A DNA stretch of 64,000 bases from Clostridium gasigenes (GTDB lineage: Bacteria; Bacillota; Clostridia; Clostridiales; Clostridiaceae): assembly GCF_900104115.1 (NCBI RefSeq), contig NZ_FNJM01000010.1, positions 44,830 through 108,829 on the forward strand. Direction: 5' to 3'. Shown piece after piece: positions 56,061-64,000 of this stretch (positions are counted from its first letter, which is position 1; every line of letters starts with the position of its first letter). The position numbers and the translations under genes are program-made. Below the pieces are notes generated by a model. It worked only from the letters and a program-made list of their open reading frames with translations, searched no databases and was not told the DNA's origin.

Positions 56061-56813
56061 TTATAAATCTATTATATTATCCATTGTATAAAGTCCAGGT
56101 TCTGAAATAGTGCCCATATAATCACAGGCCTTTAATGCACCTACTGCAAAAACCTCTCTAGAAATAGCTTTATGAGTAAGTTCAATAACTTCTCCGGTAC
56201 CAGCAAATATTATTTCGTGGTCACCAACTATAGAACCTCCTCTAACTGCGTGAATACCAATTTCAGTTTTCTCTCTTTTCTTTTGACCATCTCTCCCGTG
56301 AACAAAGTTAGTTTCTACCGGTAGAGAGTTTTTAATTGTATCTGCAAGAAATAGAGCAGTACCACTTGGGGAATCAACTTTTTGATTATGATGTTTTTCT
56401 ACTATTTCTATATCATAATTACCATAAAGAAGAGGCGTTATTTTTTTTAGTAAAGAATTAATCAAATTTATTCCAAGAGACATATTAGCGGATCTAAATA
56501 TAGGAAGATATTTGCTTTTTTCATCAATTAGCTTTAAATTTTCTTCTGTATAACCAGTAGAACATAGAACTATTGGTTTTTTAGTTTTTTCTGTTAATAT
56601 TAATAAATCATTTAACGCCTCAGATCTAGAAAAATCTAACAACACATCATATTCTAATGTTAAATCATCACAAGTTTTAAATATGGGATATGAACATTCT
56701 ATAGGATATTTATCAATTCCGCCTATTATTTCAAGGCTTGGAAATTGAGAAGAAACTTCTGTTATTACTTTACCCATTTTTCCAGAGCAACCATTTAAAA
56801 TAACTTTTATCAT
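56061..56813 (-). CDS. dapB: 4-hydroxy-tetrahydrodipicolinate reductase
   Basis: Third step here in the diaminopimelate/lysine branch, NAD(P)H-dependent reduction of the DapA product. 250 residues. NAD motif [12 protein letters not shown], catalytic region [15 protein letters not shown] with the His pair and Lys. Last gene of the operon, 16 bp after dapA. The product feeds cell-wall DAP, lysine and, in spore formers, dipicolinate. Confidence 0.96.
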   Translation of the reverse strand: MIKVILNGCSGKMGKVITEVSSQFPSLEIIGGIDKYPIECSYPIFKTCDDLTLEYDVLLDFSRSEALNDLLILTEKTKKPIVLCSTGYTEENLKLIDEKSKYLPIFRSANMSLGINLINSLLKKITPLLYGNYDIEIVEKHHNQKVDSPSGTALFLADTIKNSLPVETNFVHGRDGQKKREKTEIGIHAVRGGSIVGDHEIIFAGTGEVIELTHKAISREVFAVGALKACDYMGTISEPGLYTMDNIIDL

Positions 56814-56829
56814 ATAAATAAGCCTCCTA

Positions 56830-57708
56830 TTAAATTAATTTATAAGTCTTTAGTACCTTTATTAGTTTAGCAAGATTAACATCTTCCATTTCACATAAAG
56901 GAAGTCTTAAAGGACCAACATCTTTTCCCATTAAATTAAGAGCTACCTTAACTGGAATAGGATTAACTTCTATAAATAGTGTATTTATAGCCTCAAGCGC
57001 TTCTAATTGAATATTTAATGCTTCTTTAACATTACCATCTAAATAATTTTTACATAGCTTATGAATAGCTTTTGGCATGATATTAGCCACTACGGAAATA
57101 ACACCTATTCCTCCAATGGACATTATAGGAACTATTAGATCATCATCTCCAGAATAAATATCTATTTTATCACCACATAGTGCTTTCATTTTAATTGCTT
57201 GACTAATATTTCCACTAGCTTCTTTTATAGCAACAATATTATTAAGATTTGATAATTCTTTAAGTTGTATAGGTGTAATATTCATTCCAGTTCTACCTGG
57301 AGCATTATAAAGAATTATAGGTGTCTTAACTTCATCATTAATAGCTTTGAAATGTTTAATTAAGCCTAAGTTAGAAGTTTTATTATAGTAAGGTGTAATT
57401 ACAAGTAAAGCATCAACACCTACACTTTGCGCATATTTACTCATTTCAATAGAATGCTGGGTATTATTGCTTCCTGTACCTGCAATAACGGGTATTCGTT
57501 TATTTACTGTATCTACTGTGAATTTTATAGTTATTCTTTTTTCTTCCTCAGTCATAGTTGTAGCTTCACCAGTTGTACCACATACTACGATAGCATCAGT
57601 ACCTTCTGATATATGCCATTCAATTAATTCTTTAAGTTTAGGATAATTTACTCCTTTATCTGTAAAGGGAGTAATAATAGCTACGCCAGAACCTTTAAAA
57701 ATTGACAT
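56830..57708 (-). CDS. dapA: 4-hydroxy-tetrahydrodipicolinate synthase
   Basis: Condenses aspartate semialdehyde with pyruvate. 292 residues, TIM barrel. GTTGEATTM substrate loop, Tyr in [12 protein letters not shown], and the Schiff-base Lys in [23 protein letters not shown] precedes the ATG. Middle gene of asd-dapA-dapB. Confidence 0.97.
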   Translation of the reverse strand: MSIFKGSGVAIITPFTDKGVNYPKLKELIEWHISEGTDAIVVCGTTGEATTMTEEEKRITIKFTVDTVNKRIPVIAGTGSNNTQHSIEMSKYAQSVGVDALLVITPYYNKTSNLGLIKHFKAINDEVKTPIILYNAPGRTGMNITPIQLKELSNLNNIVAIKEASGNISQAIKMKALCGDKIDIYSGDDDLIVPIMSIGGIGVISVVANIMPKAIHKLCKNYLDGNVKEALNIQLEALEAINTLFIEVNPIPVKVALNLMGKDVGPLRLPLCEMEDVNLAKLIKVLKTYKLI

Positions 57709-57736
57709 TTTAAATCCTCCTTATATTTTAGTTATA

Positions 57737-58726
57737 TTAATTAGACTTAATTAATAATTCAGCAATTTGAACTGCATTTAAAGCAGCACCTTTTCTTATG
57801 TTATCAGCTACCACCCAAATATTTAAACCACTATCTACACTGAAGTCACGTCTAATTCTTCCAACATAAACATCATCTTTCCCTGCCATTTCAAGTGGTG
57901 TTGGATATTTTAGTTCTTTAGGATCGTCATACACAGTTAAGCCTTTTGCTTTTGAAAAATAATTAACTACGTCTTTTAAGTCAAAATTCTTTTCTAATTC
58001 TATATTTATGCTTTCACTATGGCTATTTAAAACTGGAACTCTTACTGTTGTTGCAGTTATTTTTAAATTTTCATTGTGAAGTATTTTTTTTGTTTCTTCA
58101 ATCATTTTTATTTCTTCCTTTGTATATCCATTTTCAAGAAAAACATCAATTTGAGGAATGCAGTTACCAACAATTGGATAAGGGAAAATTTTAGGGGCAA
58201 CACCCTGTATTCCATTTTCTAAATCTGATATTGCGGCAACACCAGCACCAGATACCGCTTGATATGTTGAATATACAATTCTTTTAATACCAAAGTTATC
58301 TAGTAGTACTTTTAAAGGTACCATAGCTTGTATAGTTGAACAGTTTGGATTAGCAATAATTCCTTTATGCCATTTTAAATCTTCTGGATTAACTTCAGGA
58401 ACAACTAAAGGAACTTCCTTGTTCATTCTCCAAGCACTAGAATTATCTATTACAGTTGCTCCCAATGAAGCAAACTTTGGAGCATATTCTAAACTAACAT
58501 CACCACCTGCTGAAAATAGTGCAAAATCTATTTTTTTATTATTAATGTTTTCAGGGCAAGTTTCTTCAACTATTACCTCTTTGTCTTTAAAATATAGCTT
58601 AAGGCCAGCGGACCTTTTAGATGCAAAAAGATATAAATTCTTAATAGGAAAATCTCTTTCAGCTAATATTTCTAAAAACTTTCTACCTACATTTCCTGTA
58701 GCCCCAACAATTGCAACGTTAAACAT
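57737..58726 (-). CDS. asd: Aspartate-semialdehyde dehydrogenase
   Basis: Makes aspartate semialdehyde from aspartyl phosphate, the substrate of DapA. 329 residues. VGATGNVGRKFLEIL NADP motif, active-site Cys in NPNCSTIQ, and His in GRIRRDFSVDSG region. GGGGGATTTACA precedes the ATG. First gene of the operon. No lysine riboswitch consensus is visible in the 219 bp upstream. Confidence 0.96.
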   Translation of the reverse strand: MFNVAIVGATGNVGRKFLEILAERDFPIKNLYLFASKRSAGLKLYFKDKEVIVEETCPENINNKKIDFALFSAGGDVSLEYAPKFASLGATVIDNSSAWRMNKEVPLVVPEVNPEDLKWHKGIIANPNCSTIQAMVPLKVLLDNFGIKRIVYSTYQAVSGAGVAAISDLENGIQGVAPKIFPYPIVGNCIPQIDVFLENGYTKEEIKMIEETKKILHNENLKITATTVRVPVLNSHSESINIELEKNFDLKDVVNYFSKAKGLTVYDDPKELKYPTPLEMAGKDDVYVGRIRRDFSVDSGLNIWVVADNIRKGAALNAVQIAELLIKSN

Positions 58727-58945
58727 TGTAAATCCCCCTTAATATTTAATTTTATCTAAATACCAATATAGCAAATAATCAATATAATTACTAGAGTGAA
58801 AATTTAGAAAAATTTCAATAGTCTAATAATAGTATATACCAAAAATAAATAATAGTTATATGAGCAAGTAAATTATTTTTGTATAATATATAAATTTTTG
58901 GAGAAAATATAATTATTACTTTTTGATAGGGGGTATTTAAAAAAA

Positions 58946-59197
58946 ATGAGCAAAACACCATTAAAAAAAATAATAAAATCTAAAATAAAATCTAATAAGG
59001 AATTATCTCAAATTGAAATGTCTAGGGAAAAACTTAAATATGAAATAGCAGATGAATTAGGTTTAAGTGATAAAGTAGATAAAGAAGGATGGGGTGGATT
59101 AACATCCGAAGAAACAGGAAGAATTGGAGGAATAATGACAAGAAGAAAAAAAGAACTTAAGATTCCAACAAATGAAGAGATATTAGGCAGGAAATAA
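58946..59197 (+). CDS. Alpha/beta-type small acid-soluble spore protein
   Basis: 83 residues. The family core is clear: KYEIADELGL (recognition and cleavage region for the spore protease GPR) and GWGGLTSEETGRIGGIMTRR. These proteins coat and protect DNA in dormant spores. The N-terminal 25 residues (KKIIKSKIKSNKE) are more basic and longer than in the main SASPs, as in the shorter-known Ssp4-like group. Expected to be made in the forespore under SigG; I could not define the promoter with confidence. Confidence 0.9.
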   Translation: MSKTPLKKIIKSKIKSNKELSQIEMSREKLKYEIADELGLSDKVDKEGWGGLTSEETGRIGGIMTRRKKELKIPTNEEILGRK

Positions 59198-59276
59198 GCC
59201 ATTGACTAAAGTGAAATTTACCTTTAAACTAGTTTTTAGAATTGTATATAATAGAAATGAATTTTGAAATTAAATT

Positions 59277-59435
59277 AGGGATTTGAAAGAAAATAATAAG
59301 TTGAATATTCTGAGGGTATTTTGTGTTATGCGAAGACTCACAACCTGCACATAGTGAGTCTGTGCAAGGGTTGTGGTGATGAAGCATAATGAAAAAGAGA
59401 CTGGAATATGATTAGTTGTTTTTTGAAGGTCCCTT
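59277..59435. repeat. Palindromic intergenic element, long copy L
   Basis: Ends: AGGGATTTGAAAGAAAATAA (from 59277) and GATTAGTTGTTTTTTGAAGG then TCCCTTA (to 59435). Interior: TTATGC/GCATAA (59326-59331 with 59384-59389) enclosing a strong hairpin, CACAACCTGCACA with TGTGCA-AG-GGTTGTG (59339-59351 with 59361-59375). It ends 31 bp before the methyltransferase start. Confidence 0.7.
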
Positions 59436-59465
59436 ATATGAAAAAGATTTTTATGGGGGAGACAT

Positions 59466-60206
59466 ATGGCGTACGGTGAATTTGCTAAAATTTATGACGA
59501 GCTTATAAATGAGGATATTAATTACGATAGTATGATTAATAAAATTCTTAAAGTTTGCACTGAAAACAACATTGAGTTTAATAATTATTTAGATATAGCT
59601 TGTGGTACGGGTAACGTTACAGTTAGACTTGCAAAGTCTTTTAAAGAGATATATGCAGTTGATTTATCAGAAGATATGTTAAGAGAAGCTTATGAAAAAT
59701 TTAAAAAAGGTAAAATTAAAGGAAAAATAATATGCCAAAATATGGCTAAGTTAAATCTTAATAAAAAGTTTGATCTTATTACATCTGTATTAGATTCAAC
59801 AAATTATATAATAGAAAAAGAAGATTTAATTAGTTATTTAGAAGGTGTAAAAGAGCATTTAAATGATAATGGATTATTTATTTTTGATATTAATTCTTAT
59901 TATAAATTATCAGAAATTCTAGGGAACAACATTTATACTTATAATGAAGAAGAAGTGTTTTATACTTGGGAAAATATCTTTGAAGAAGATCTTTTAACTA
60001 TGTCATTAACTTTCTTTGTTAAAAAAGGAGAGTTATACGAAAGATTTGAAGAGGAACATTTAGAAAGAGCTTATACTGAATATTTTATAGAAGAATCGCT
60101 TCAAAAATGCGGTCTTAAGGTACTATCTAAATATAATGGATATACTGAAGAAAAAGTTCAAGATAAAAGTGAAAGAATTATGTACATAGTAAAAAAAGAT
60201 ATTTAA
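59466..60206 (+). CDS. Class I SAM-dependent methyltransferase
   Basis: 246 residues. SAM-binding motif I LDIACGTGNVTVRLA, acidic strand 2 YAVDLSEDML, and motif ITSVLDSTNYI. The family (YqeM-like) is common in Firmicutes and the substrate is not known. GGGGGAGACAT precedes the ATG. It is followed by a palindromic element and hslO. Confidence 0.9.
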   Translation: MAYGEFAKIYDELINEDINYDSMINKILKVCTENNIEFNNYLDIACGTGNVTVRLAKSFKEIYAVDLSEDMLREAYEKFKKGKIKGKIICQNMAKLNLNKKFDLITSVLDSTNYIIEKEDLISYLEGVKEHLNDNGLFIFDINSYYKLSEILGNNIYTYNEEEVFYTWENIFEEDLLTMSLTFFVKKGELYERFEEEHLERAYTEYFIEESLQKCGLKVLSKYNGYTEEKVQDKSERIMYIVKKDI

Positions 60207-60268
60207 TTATTAAAAAATAACGAAAAAAGACTAGAATATTTACTAGTTATTTTTTGAAGATTCCTTAA
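60206..60268. repeat. Palindromic intergenic element, copy M
   Basis: Left arm TTAAAAAATAACGAAAAAAG then ACTAGAAT; right arm TACTAGTTATTTTTTGAAGA then TTCCTTA. It starts at the methyltransferase stop codon and ends 34 bp before hslO. Confidence 0.7.
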
Positions 60269-60301
60269 ATAATTAATATGTTTAAAATGATGGAGGAAAT
60301 T

Positions 60302-61174
60302 ATGAAAGATAAAATTATAATAGCAACAGCTAAAGATGGAATGGTTAGAATTATTGCAGGTGTTACAACAAACCTAGTTAATGAGGGAAATAAAATACAT
60401 AATTGCTCACCAGTTGCAGCAGTAGCTTTTGGAAGAATGCTAACAGCGGGAGCTTTAATTGGAAACACATTAAAATCAGAAAAAGAAGTAATGACTTTAA
60501 AAATAAATGGTGATGGTGAGGCTAAAGGTGTAACAGTAACTGCCTATGAAGGTGGGAAAGTTAAAGGGTTTATTGGAAATGCAGAGGTTGACTTACCTTT
60601 AAAAGAAGATGGGAAACTTGATGTTGGTGGGTATATTGGTAAAAAAGGAGAATTTATAGTTATTAAAGATTTAGGATTGAAAAATCCTTATGTTGGACAT
60701 GTCCCTCTAATAACAGGGGAAATAGCAGAGGATTTAGCTTATTACTTCACTGTGTCAGAGCAAACACCATCAGCAGTATCACTTGGAGTGTTAGTAGATA
60801 AAGATAATTCAATTAAAGCAGCTGGCGGATTTATTATTCAAATGTTACCAGATGCTGATGAGTTATTAGCAGATATGATAACTTATAGATTAGAAGAAGT
60901 TCCAGCAATAACAACAATGTTATCAGAAGGTAAAACAATTGAAGAAATAATTGAATTTATTTTTGAAGGAATGGATTTGAAAATATTAGAAGAAACAGTG
61001 CCAAGTTATACGTGTAATTGTTCAAGGGAAAAAGTAGAAAAGGCTTTAATATCAATTGGTAAAAAAGATTTAACTGAAATATATGAAGAAGGAAAAGTAG
61101 AAGAATTAAAATGTCATTTCTGTAATACTGCATATAAATTTACTAAAGATGATATTGGAAATCTATTAAAATAG
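60302..61174 (+). CDS. hslO: Redox-regulated chaperone Hsp33
   Basis: Holdase activated by oxidation. About 290 residues. Body: [25 protein letters not shown]-terminal zinc-binding switch with CNCS and, about 30 residues later, CHFC. GGAGGAAATT before ATG 60302 selects this start over 60278. With htpG it is the second stress chaperone in the window. Confidence 0.95.
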   Translation: MKDKIIIATAKDGMVRIIAGVTTNLVNEGNKIHNCSPVAAVAFGRMLTAGALIGNTLKSEKEVMTLKINGDGEAKGVTVTAYEGGKVKGFIGNAEVDLPLKEDGKLDVGGYIGKKGEFIVIKDLGLKNPYVGHVPLITGEIAEDLAYYFTVSEQTPSAVSLGVLVDKDNSIKAAGGFIIQMLPDADELLADMITYRLEEVPAITTMLSEGKTIEEIIEFIFEGMDLKILEETVPSYTCNCSREKVEKALISIGKKDLTEIYEEGKVEELKCHFCNTAYKFTKDDIGNLLK

Positions 61175-61193
61175 ATAATTATATATTTTTAAG

Positions 61194-61237
61194 AAAAAAG
61201 AAAGAAATCCATTCAAATATGGATTTCTTTCTTTTTT
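61194..61237 (+). terminator. Terminator of hslO
   Basis: A perfect 19-bp stem (61194-61212 with 61219-61237), AAAGAAAGAAATCCAT and complement, ending in T. Confidence 0.9.
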
Positions 61238-61310
61238 ATTTTATAAATTATTTAATATAGTAGATATTTTTTTAAGGTTCATTAATTGATAATATTAGGG
61301 AGATTAAAGT

Positions 61311-61384
61311 TGGAGGCGCCACCCAGATTTGAACTGGGGATGAGGGTGTTGCAGACCCATGCCTTTCCACTTGGCCATAGCGCC
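61311..61384 (-). tRNA. tRNA-Cys (GCA)
   Basis: A 74-base cloverleaf on the minus strand. Acceptor GGCGCTA pairs with TGGCGCC; D-arm GCCAAGTGGAAAGGC; anticodon loop CTGCAAC with GCA; T-arm CCCAGTTCAAATCTGGG. The discriminator is U, as expected for tRNA-Cys, and CCA is encoded. It closely matches the B. subtilis tRNA-Cys pattern. It stands alone between hslO and the HD gene. Confidence 0.96.
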
Positions 61385-61482
61385 ATATTTTGATTTATTT
61401 TCTTTACTAATCTCTAATATCTTATGGTAATAAGTTAAAAATGATACTTAATAAAATTATTTTTTTTTGGAATACTAAACTT

Positions 61483-61515
61483 AGGCATATTAGCTTGTTA
61501 TTTTAAAAAATGCCT
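61483..61515. repeat. Palindromic intergenic element, short copy K
   Basis: AGGCAT-ATTAGCTTGTTATTTTAAAAA-ATGCCT. Reduced form of the family; ends 27 bp before the HD-domain gene. Confidence 0.45.
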
Positions 61516-61541
61516 TGAATAAAAAAATAGGAGCGATATTT

Positions 61542-62225
61542 ATGAAAGAGACAAATATCTTTAAAGAAATAGAAAAAAACTTACAGCAGTTAGAGAAGCC
61601 TTCTGAATTTTTAAATAAATTAAAGGATTCACAAGAGTTTAAAGAAAGTAGTTTTAAAGTATTAGGGGATTTAGTTAATACGCCTCAGGAACTTAAATAT
61701 CACCCGGAGGGTAATGTATGGAATCATTTATGTATGGTTGTTGATGCAGCTAGTGTTGCGAAGTTTTTATCATATAATAAAAGAGAATTTATATGGGCAG
61801 CTTTATTACACGATTTAGGTAAGCTTACTACAACTATAAAGAGAAATGGCCGATGGACTTCGTATAATCATGATACTGAAGGTTATAACATGGTTAAAAG
61901 TTTATTAATTAAAGAAACTGGAGATGAGAAATTTGCTGAAAAAGTAGCTGAACTTGTTAAATTTCATATGCATCACATATACATACTTAAAAATCTTCCC
62001 TTTGGAAATATAAAAGAGCTACTAGAAACAAATAATATTAATGATATATTATTACTTTTTGCTTGTGATAAGCTTGGGCGTGGAGGTCAAACTAGTGAAG
62101 ATAAAAAAATAATGTTTGAAGAAGTTTTAAGGATACTTGATATATTAGAAAAAAAGAGTGGGATTAAGTATAATGATGCTAGAGAAAATATTATTAGATT
62201 TAAAGAGAAAATAGTAAATGAGTAA
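61542..62225 (+). CDS. HD-domain phosphohydrolase
   Basis: About 227 residues. Metal ligands of the HD superfamily: HPEGNVWNHLCMV, AALLHDLGKLTTTIKR and YNHDTEGYNM, with a later HMHHIYIL. The HPEGxVWxH arrangement resembles the HD half of bacterial CCA-adding enzymes and related nucleotidases, but the nucleotidyltransferase half is absent. Substrate unknown. AGGAGCGATATTT selects ATG 61542. Confidence 0.87.
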   Translation: MKETNIFKEIEKNLQQLEKPSEFLNKLKDSQEFKESSFKVLGDLVNTPQELKYHPEGNVWNHLCMVVDAASVAKFLSYNKREFIWAALLHDLGKLTTTIKRNGRWTSYNHDTEGYNMVKSLLIKETGDEKFAEKVAELVKFHMHHIYILKNLPFGNIKELLETNNINDILLLFACDKLGRGGQTSEDKKIMFEEVLRILDILEKKSGIKYNDARENIIRFKEKIVNE

Positions 62226-62232
62226 GACTTAC

Positions 62233-62270
62233 AAAATGATGAACTAATTTTACTTCATCATTTTTTATTT
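62233..62270 (+). terminator. Terminator of the HD-domain gene
   Basis: AAAATGATGAA (62233-62243) pairs with TTCATCATTTT (62254-62264), then T. Confidence 0.85.
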
Positions 62271-62446
62271 GGGAAGTATTAATATATATTTCGAAAAATA
62301 ACTAGAATTTTAAATTAATTATATTATTATCAACATTTAACTAGGAGTAACGTATTATATAAAATAACTATAGGGGTAATATAATATTTTACTATAGCTT
62401 TAAAAATAAGCGCTCAAGAGTATGTACTATTTATAAAACGAGCTGT

Positions 62447-62680
62447 TTATTGAAATTTTATTCGCTTATATATAAATAAATTATTGAAATTTTCAACCAT
62501 ATTTTTATGAATTACTACTTCTTTTTTACATTTGTCTAAAAGGGCTAACCCTATGTCCACATAGCCAATAATGGCAGAATGTAAGCTAGTACATTTAAGT
62601 ATGAAAATACAGGCGAAACCTTGGGGTTATAAGGCTTTTATTTCTTTTTGAGTGGCAGAATAATCTATAAAACAAAACAT
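62447..62680 (-). pseudogene. Short broken gene, possible DUF6873-like remnant
   Basis: AAAGGAGTTTTTACG precedes an ATG at 62680. The frame reads MFCFIDYSATQKEIKAL, meets a TAA, then stays open for 59 codons (CTSLHSAIIGYVDIGLALLD, KCKKEVVIHKNMVENF) to 62447. CxxLHSAIxGYVDI recalls a clostridial protein family with KCxxLYxAINGHxDI; I name DUF6873 from memory with low certainty. Full members are about three times longer, so this is an N-terminal remnant with one nonsense codon. Confidence 0.55.
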
Positions 62681-62827
62681 CGTAAAAACTCCTTTGACAA
62701 TATTTTATAATTATAAAATTAATACTGAAAAAAAGAAAAAACAATACTTTTGTCGATTGTTTTAAAATAATTTTTGAATATAGTAAAAAAATTAATACAT
62801 ACTATTATTAAGAAGGGAGTGAAATCT

Positions 62828-63718
62828 ATGCTCGTACTAAAGCTTGTATATAATGAGGACTTAGATTTTATTAGAGAGATTCAAGAGTTAAAGACTATGC
62901 TTAAAAAAAAGAATATAATAATAGGAGTAGTAGAAAGTATAGAAACAAATATTCATATGATTAAAATTATTTGTGATGATGAATGTTATAATGAAAAAGT
63001 TAAAAAAATTATTGATTTATATGTTAGCAATATTTTATATAAGATAGTAATTGATAAATATAAAGAAAAAGAAATGTTTGATTTTTTAATAGATACTTAT
63101 TTTTTCTTAAAGCAAGATGAAATTATAGAAGTAGAAGAAGAGATAATGAAAGTATTGTATTGTGAAGAAGATTTAAAAAATGAAAACCTTGTATATTATA
63201 TGAATAAGATGAATACAGTAATAAGAAAAATACAAGATTGTCTACAAGAAAATACTGAAATTAATATTAATGGGTTCATAACATTTAGAATGAAAGACCT
63301 AAGAGAAGATATAGAGGAAATAATTGATAAAGTAGTAGAAAATTATATGGTTGAAAAAGAATATAAAGAATTTGTAAAGCTATTAAAATACTTTGTTGAT
63401 ATTCAAGAAAGTAAAATAGAAGAAATAGATATATGTATTGGTGAAAATGGGAATTATTCAATTAGAGATGACAATGGGAATGATATATTTAATGAATTTA
63501 TGAAAGAATTAGCAGAGTGTAGAGTAGATACGGATGCTAATATAGAAGATGTAATAATAAGTGGATTAATAACTAATGTACCAAAGAAGGTTGTTATTCA
63601 CGGAAAAGAAAATTGTGGGAATAAAGAGTTTTTAGAAACTATATCTAGTGTCTTTGGTGAAAGAGTATCATATTGCCAGGGGTGTAGCATTTGCACCCTA
63701 CCTAAAATAAAATTTTAA
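62828..63718 (+). CDS. ytxC: Putative sporulation protein YtxC
   Basis: About 296 residues of the YtxC-like family, mostly helical (FITFRMKDLREDIEEIIDKV, VEKEYKEFVKLLKYFVDIQE). A C-terminal Cys trio (CQGCSIC) is present. In B. subtilis the gene is linked to sporulation through its genomic place and regulation; biochemical role unknown. GGGAGTGAAATCT selects ATG 62828 over the in-frame start at 62774. Its position before thrS/infC genes is typical of Firmicutes. Confidence 0.87.
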   Translation: MLVLKLVYNEDLDFIREIQELKTMLKKKNIIIGVVESIETNIHMIKIICDDECYNEKVKKIIDLYVSNILYKIVIDKYKEKEMFDFLIDTYFFLKQDEIIEVEEEIMKVLYCEEDLKNENLVYYMNKMNTVIRKIQDCLQENTEININGFITFRMKDLREDIEEIIDKVVENYMVEKEYKEFVKLLKYFVDIQESKIEEIDICIGENGNYSIRDDNGNDIFNEFMKELAECRVDTDANIEDVIISGLITNVPKKVVIHGKENCGNKEFLETISSVFGERVSYCQGCSICTLPKIKF

Positions 63719-63725
63719 AATTATA

Positions 63726-63754
63726 TTGACAATATACTTTGACGATGATAAAAT
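63726..63754 (+). promoter_or_regulatory. Promoter of the infC operon
   Basis: TTGACA (63726-63731), an exact 17-bp spacer, TAAAAT (63749-63754), right after ytxC. Confidence 0.82.
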
Positions 63755-63760
63755 AAATTT

Positions 63761-63900
63761 TGTTAAGAGGAAACGAGCCGTTTCTCACCTTACGGCATAA
63801 AGCTTAGTAAGGTATTTATTTTAGAACGATTATTGGCGTATGTGGCCAATTAAGTATAGAATAAAAAGGACGGCGTAAATACGCCGTCCTTTTTATTCTA
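63761..63900 (+). promoter_or_regulatory. Ribosomal protein L20-type leader with terminator
   Basis: The 180-nt leader before infC contains AAGAGGAAACGAGCCGTTTC with TCACCTTACGGC, matching what I recall of the Firmicute L20 leader, and ends in a perfect 19-bp terminator (63858-63876 with 63881-63899, GGACGGCGT/ACGCCGTCC, then T). In that system L20 binds the leader and promotes termination of infC-rpmI-rplT transcription. The terminator is certain; the class call rests on context and the conserved core. Confidence 0.8.
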
Positions 63901-63941
63901 TTTATGTTTTTTATTTGGTACACTTTGCGGAGGTGAAAAAT

Positions 63942-64000
63942 ATTAGTAAAAAATTTATTTGTAACGAAGACATAAGAGAGAGAGAAATTAGAGTTATAGG
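63942..64000 (+). CDS. infC: Translation initiation factor IF-3, 3' end outside the window
   Basis: GCGGAGGTGAAAAAT is followed by ATT at 63942 and then SKKFICNEDIREREIRVIG, the conserved IF-3 N-terminus. No ATG, GTG or TTG lies at a suitable place. ATT starts are well known for infC and let IF-3 repress its own translation by rejecting non-canonical initiation codons. Only the first 19 codons are in the window. Confidence 0.9.
   Translation, partial: MSKKFICNEDIREREIRVI

Noticed and set aside
58727..58945. Possible lysine riboswitch before asd
   Set aside because: The sequence is AT-rich and lacks the L-box consensus and a terminator/antiterminator pair on the minus strand.
62500..62640. 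Structured RNA (c-di-GMP riboswitch-like) before ytxC
   Set aside because: The conserved-looking bases are explained by an open minus-strand reading frame with one stop codon.

Overview
The window is a stretch of chromosome from a low-GC, spore-forming Clostridium (Clostridium sensu stricto type). The evidence is the very AT-rich base composition, AGA/ATA-heavy codon use, purine-rich AGGAGG/GGGGTGA ribosome sites, frequent long hairpin terminators, and sporulation genes (an alpha/beta SASP, YtxC, a PdaB-like deacetylase). I do not assign a species.

Layout. 1-13 kb: 3' part of aspS, a PHP phosphatase, a long RecQ with tandem HRDC domains, a pentapeptide-repeat/ion-channel fusion, a CsoR-family regulator, a two-gene ThrE-type exporter, glyA, a YtrA-type GntR/ABC transporter operon with a visible operator, and exoA. 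13-23.5 kb: truA, mscL, two cell-wall amidases flanking a patch of dead genes (histidine kinase and lipoprotein remnants), a metallophosphoesterase - M19 dipeptidase - short-chain reductase - HAD phosphatase run, and htpG behind a CIRCE operator. 23.6-27.2 kb: an accessory patch with a GNAT gene broken by a stop, a GrpB tail, a 39-residue kinase stub, an intact APH-like kinase with foreign-looking codons, and a PD-(D/E)XK protein lacking its ATPase half. 27.4-39 kb: alpha/beta hydrolase, topB-ywbE, a tiny zinc-ribbon gene, a two-component system, M16 peptidase-recX, a transglutaminase-like protein, a TPR protein, a PsuK-like PfkB kinase and two tiny genes. 39-49 kb: a valine T-box and valS, GNAT, folC, TSCPD, beta-propeller, DUF4364, polysaccharide deacetylase and tandem-OB SSB genes. 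50-59 kb: a complete oppBCDFA operon and, on the other strand, the lysine/diaminopimelate genes asd-dapA-dapB. 59-64 kb: SASP, methyltransferase, hslO, tRNA-Cys, an HD-domain gene, ytxC, and an L20-type leader in front of infC, which begins with ATT.

The most unusual pattern is a dispersed family of palindromic intergenic elements. The right arm resembles GAYTAGTTATTTTTTTGAAG followed by a CCTTA-like end, and the left arm is its complement. I count about 15 full or partial copies. Many lie 20-60 bp before a start codon on the + strand (truA, the 15 kb amidase, the PfkB kinase, valS, GNAT, folC, methyltransferase, hslO, HD gene). Two copies are about 160 bp long with extra internal hairpins. 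In at least two copies the arm also supplies a TTGAAG -35 box spaced 16 bp from a TATAAT. Most other control elements seen (T-box, CIRCE, YtrA-type operator, L20 leader) belong to known classes.
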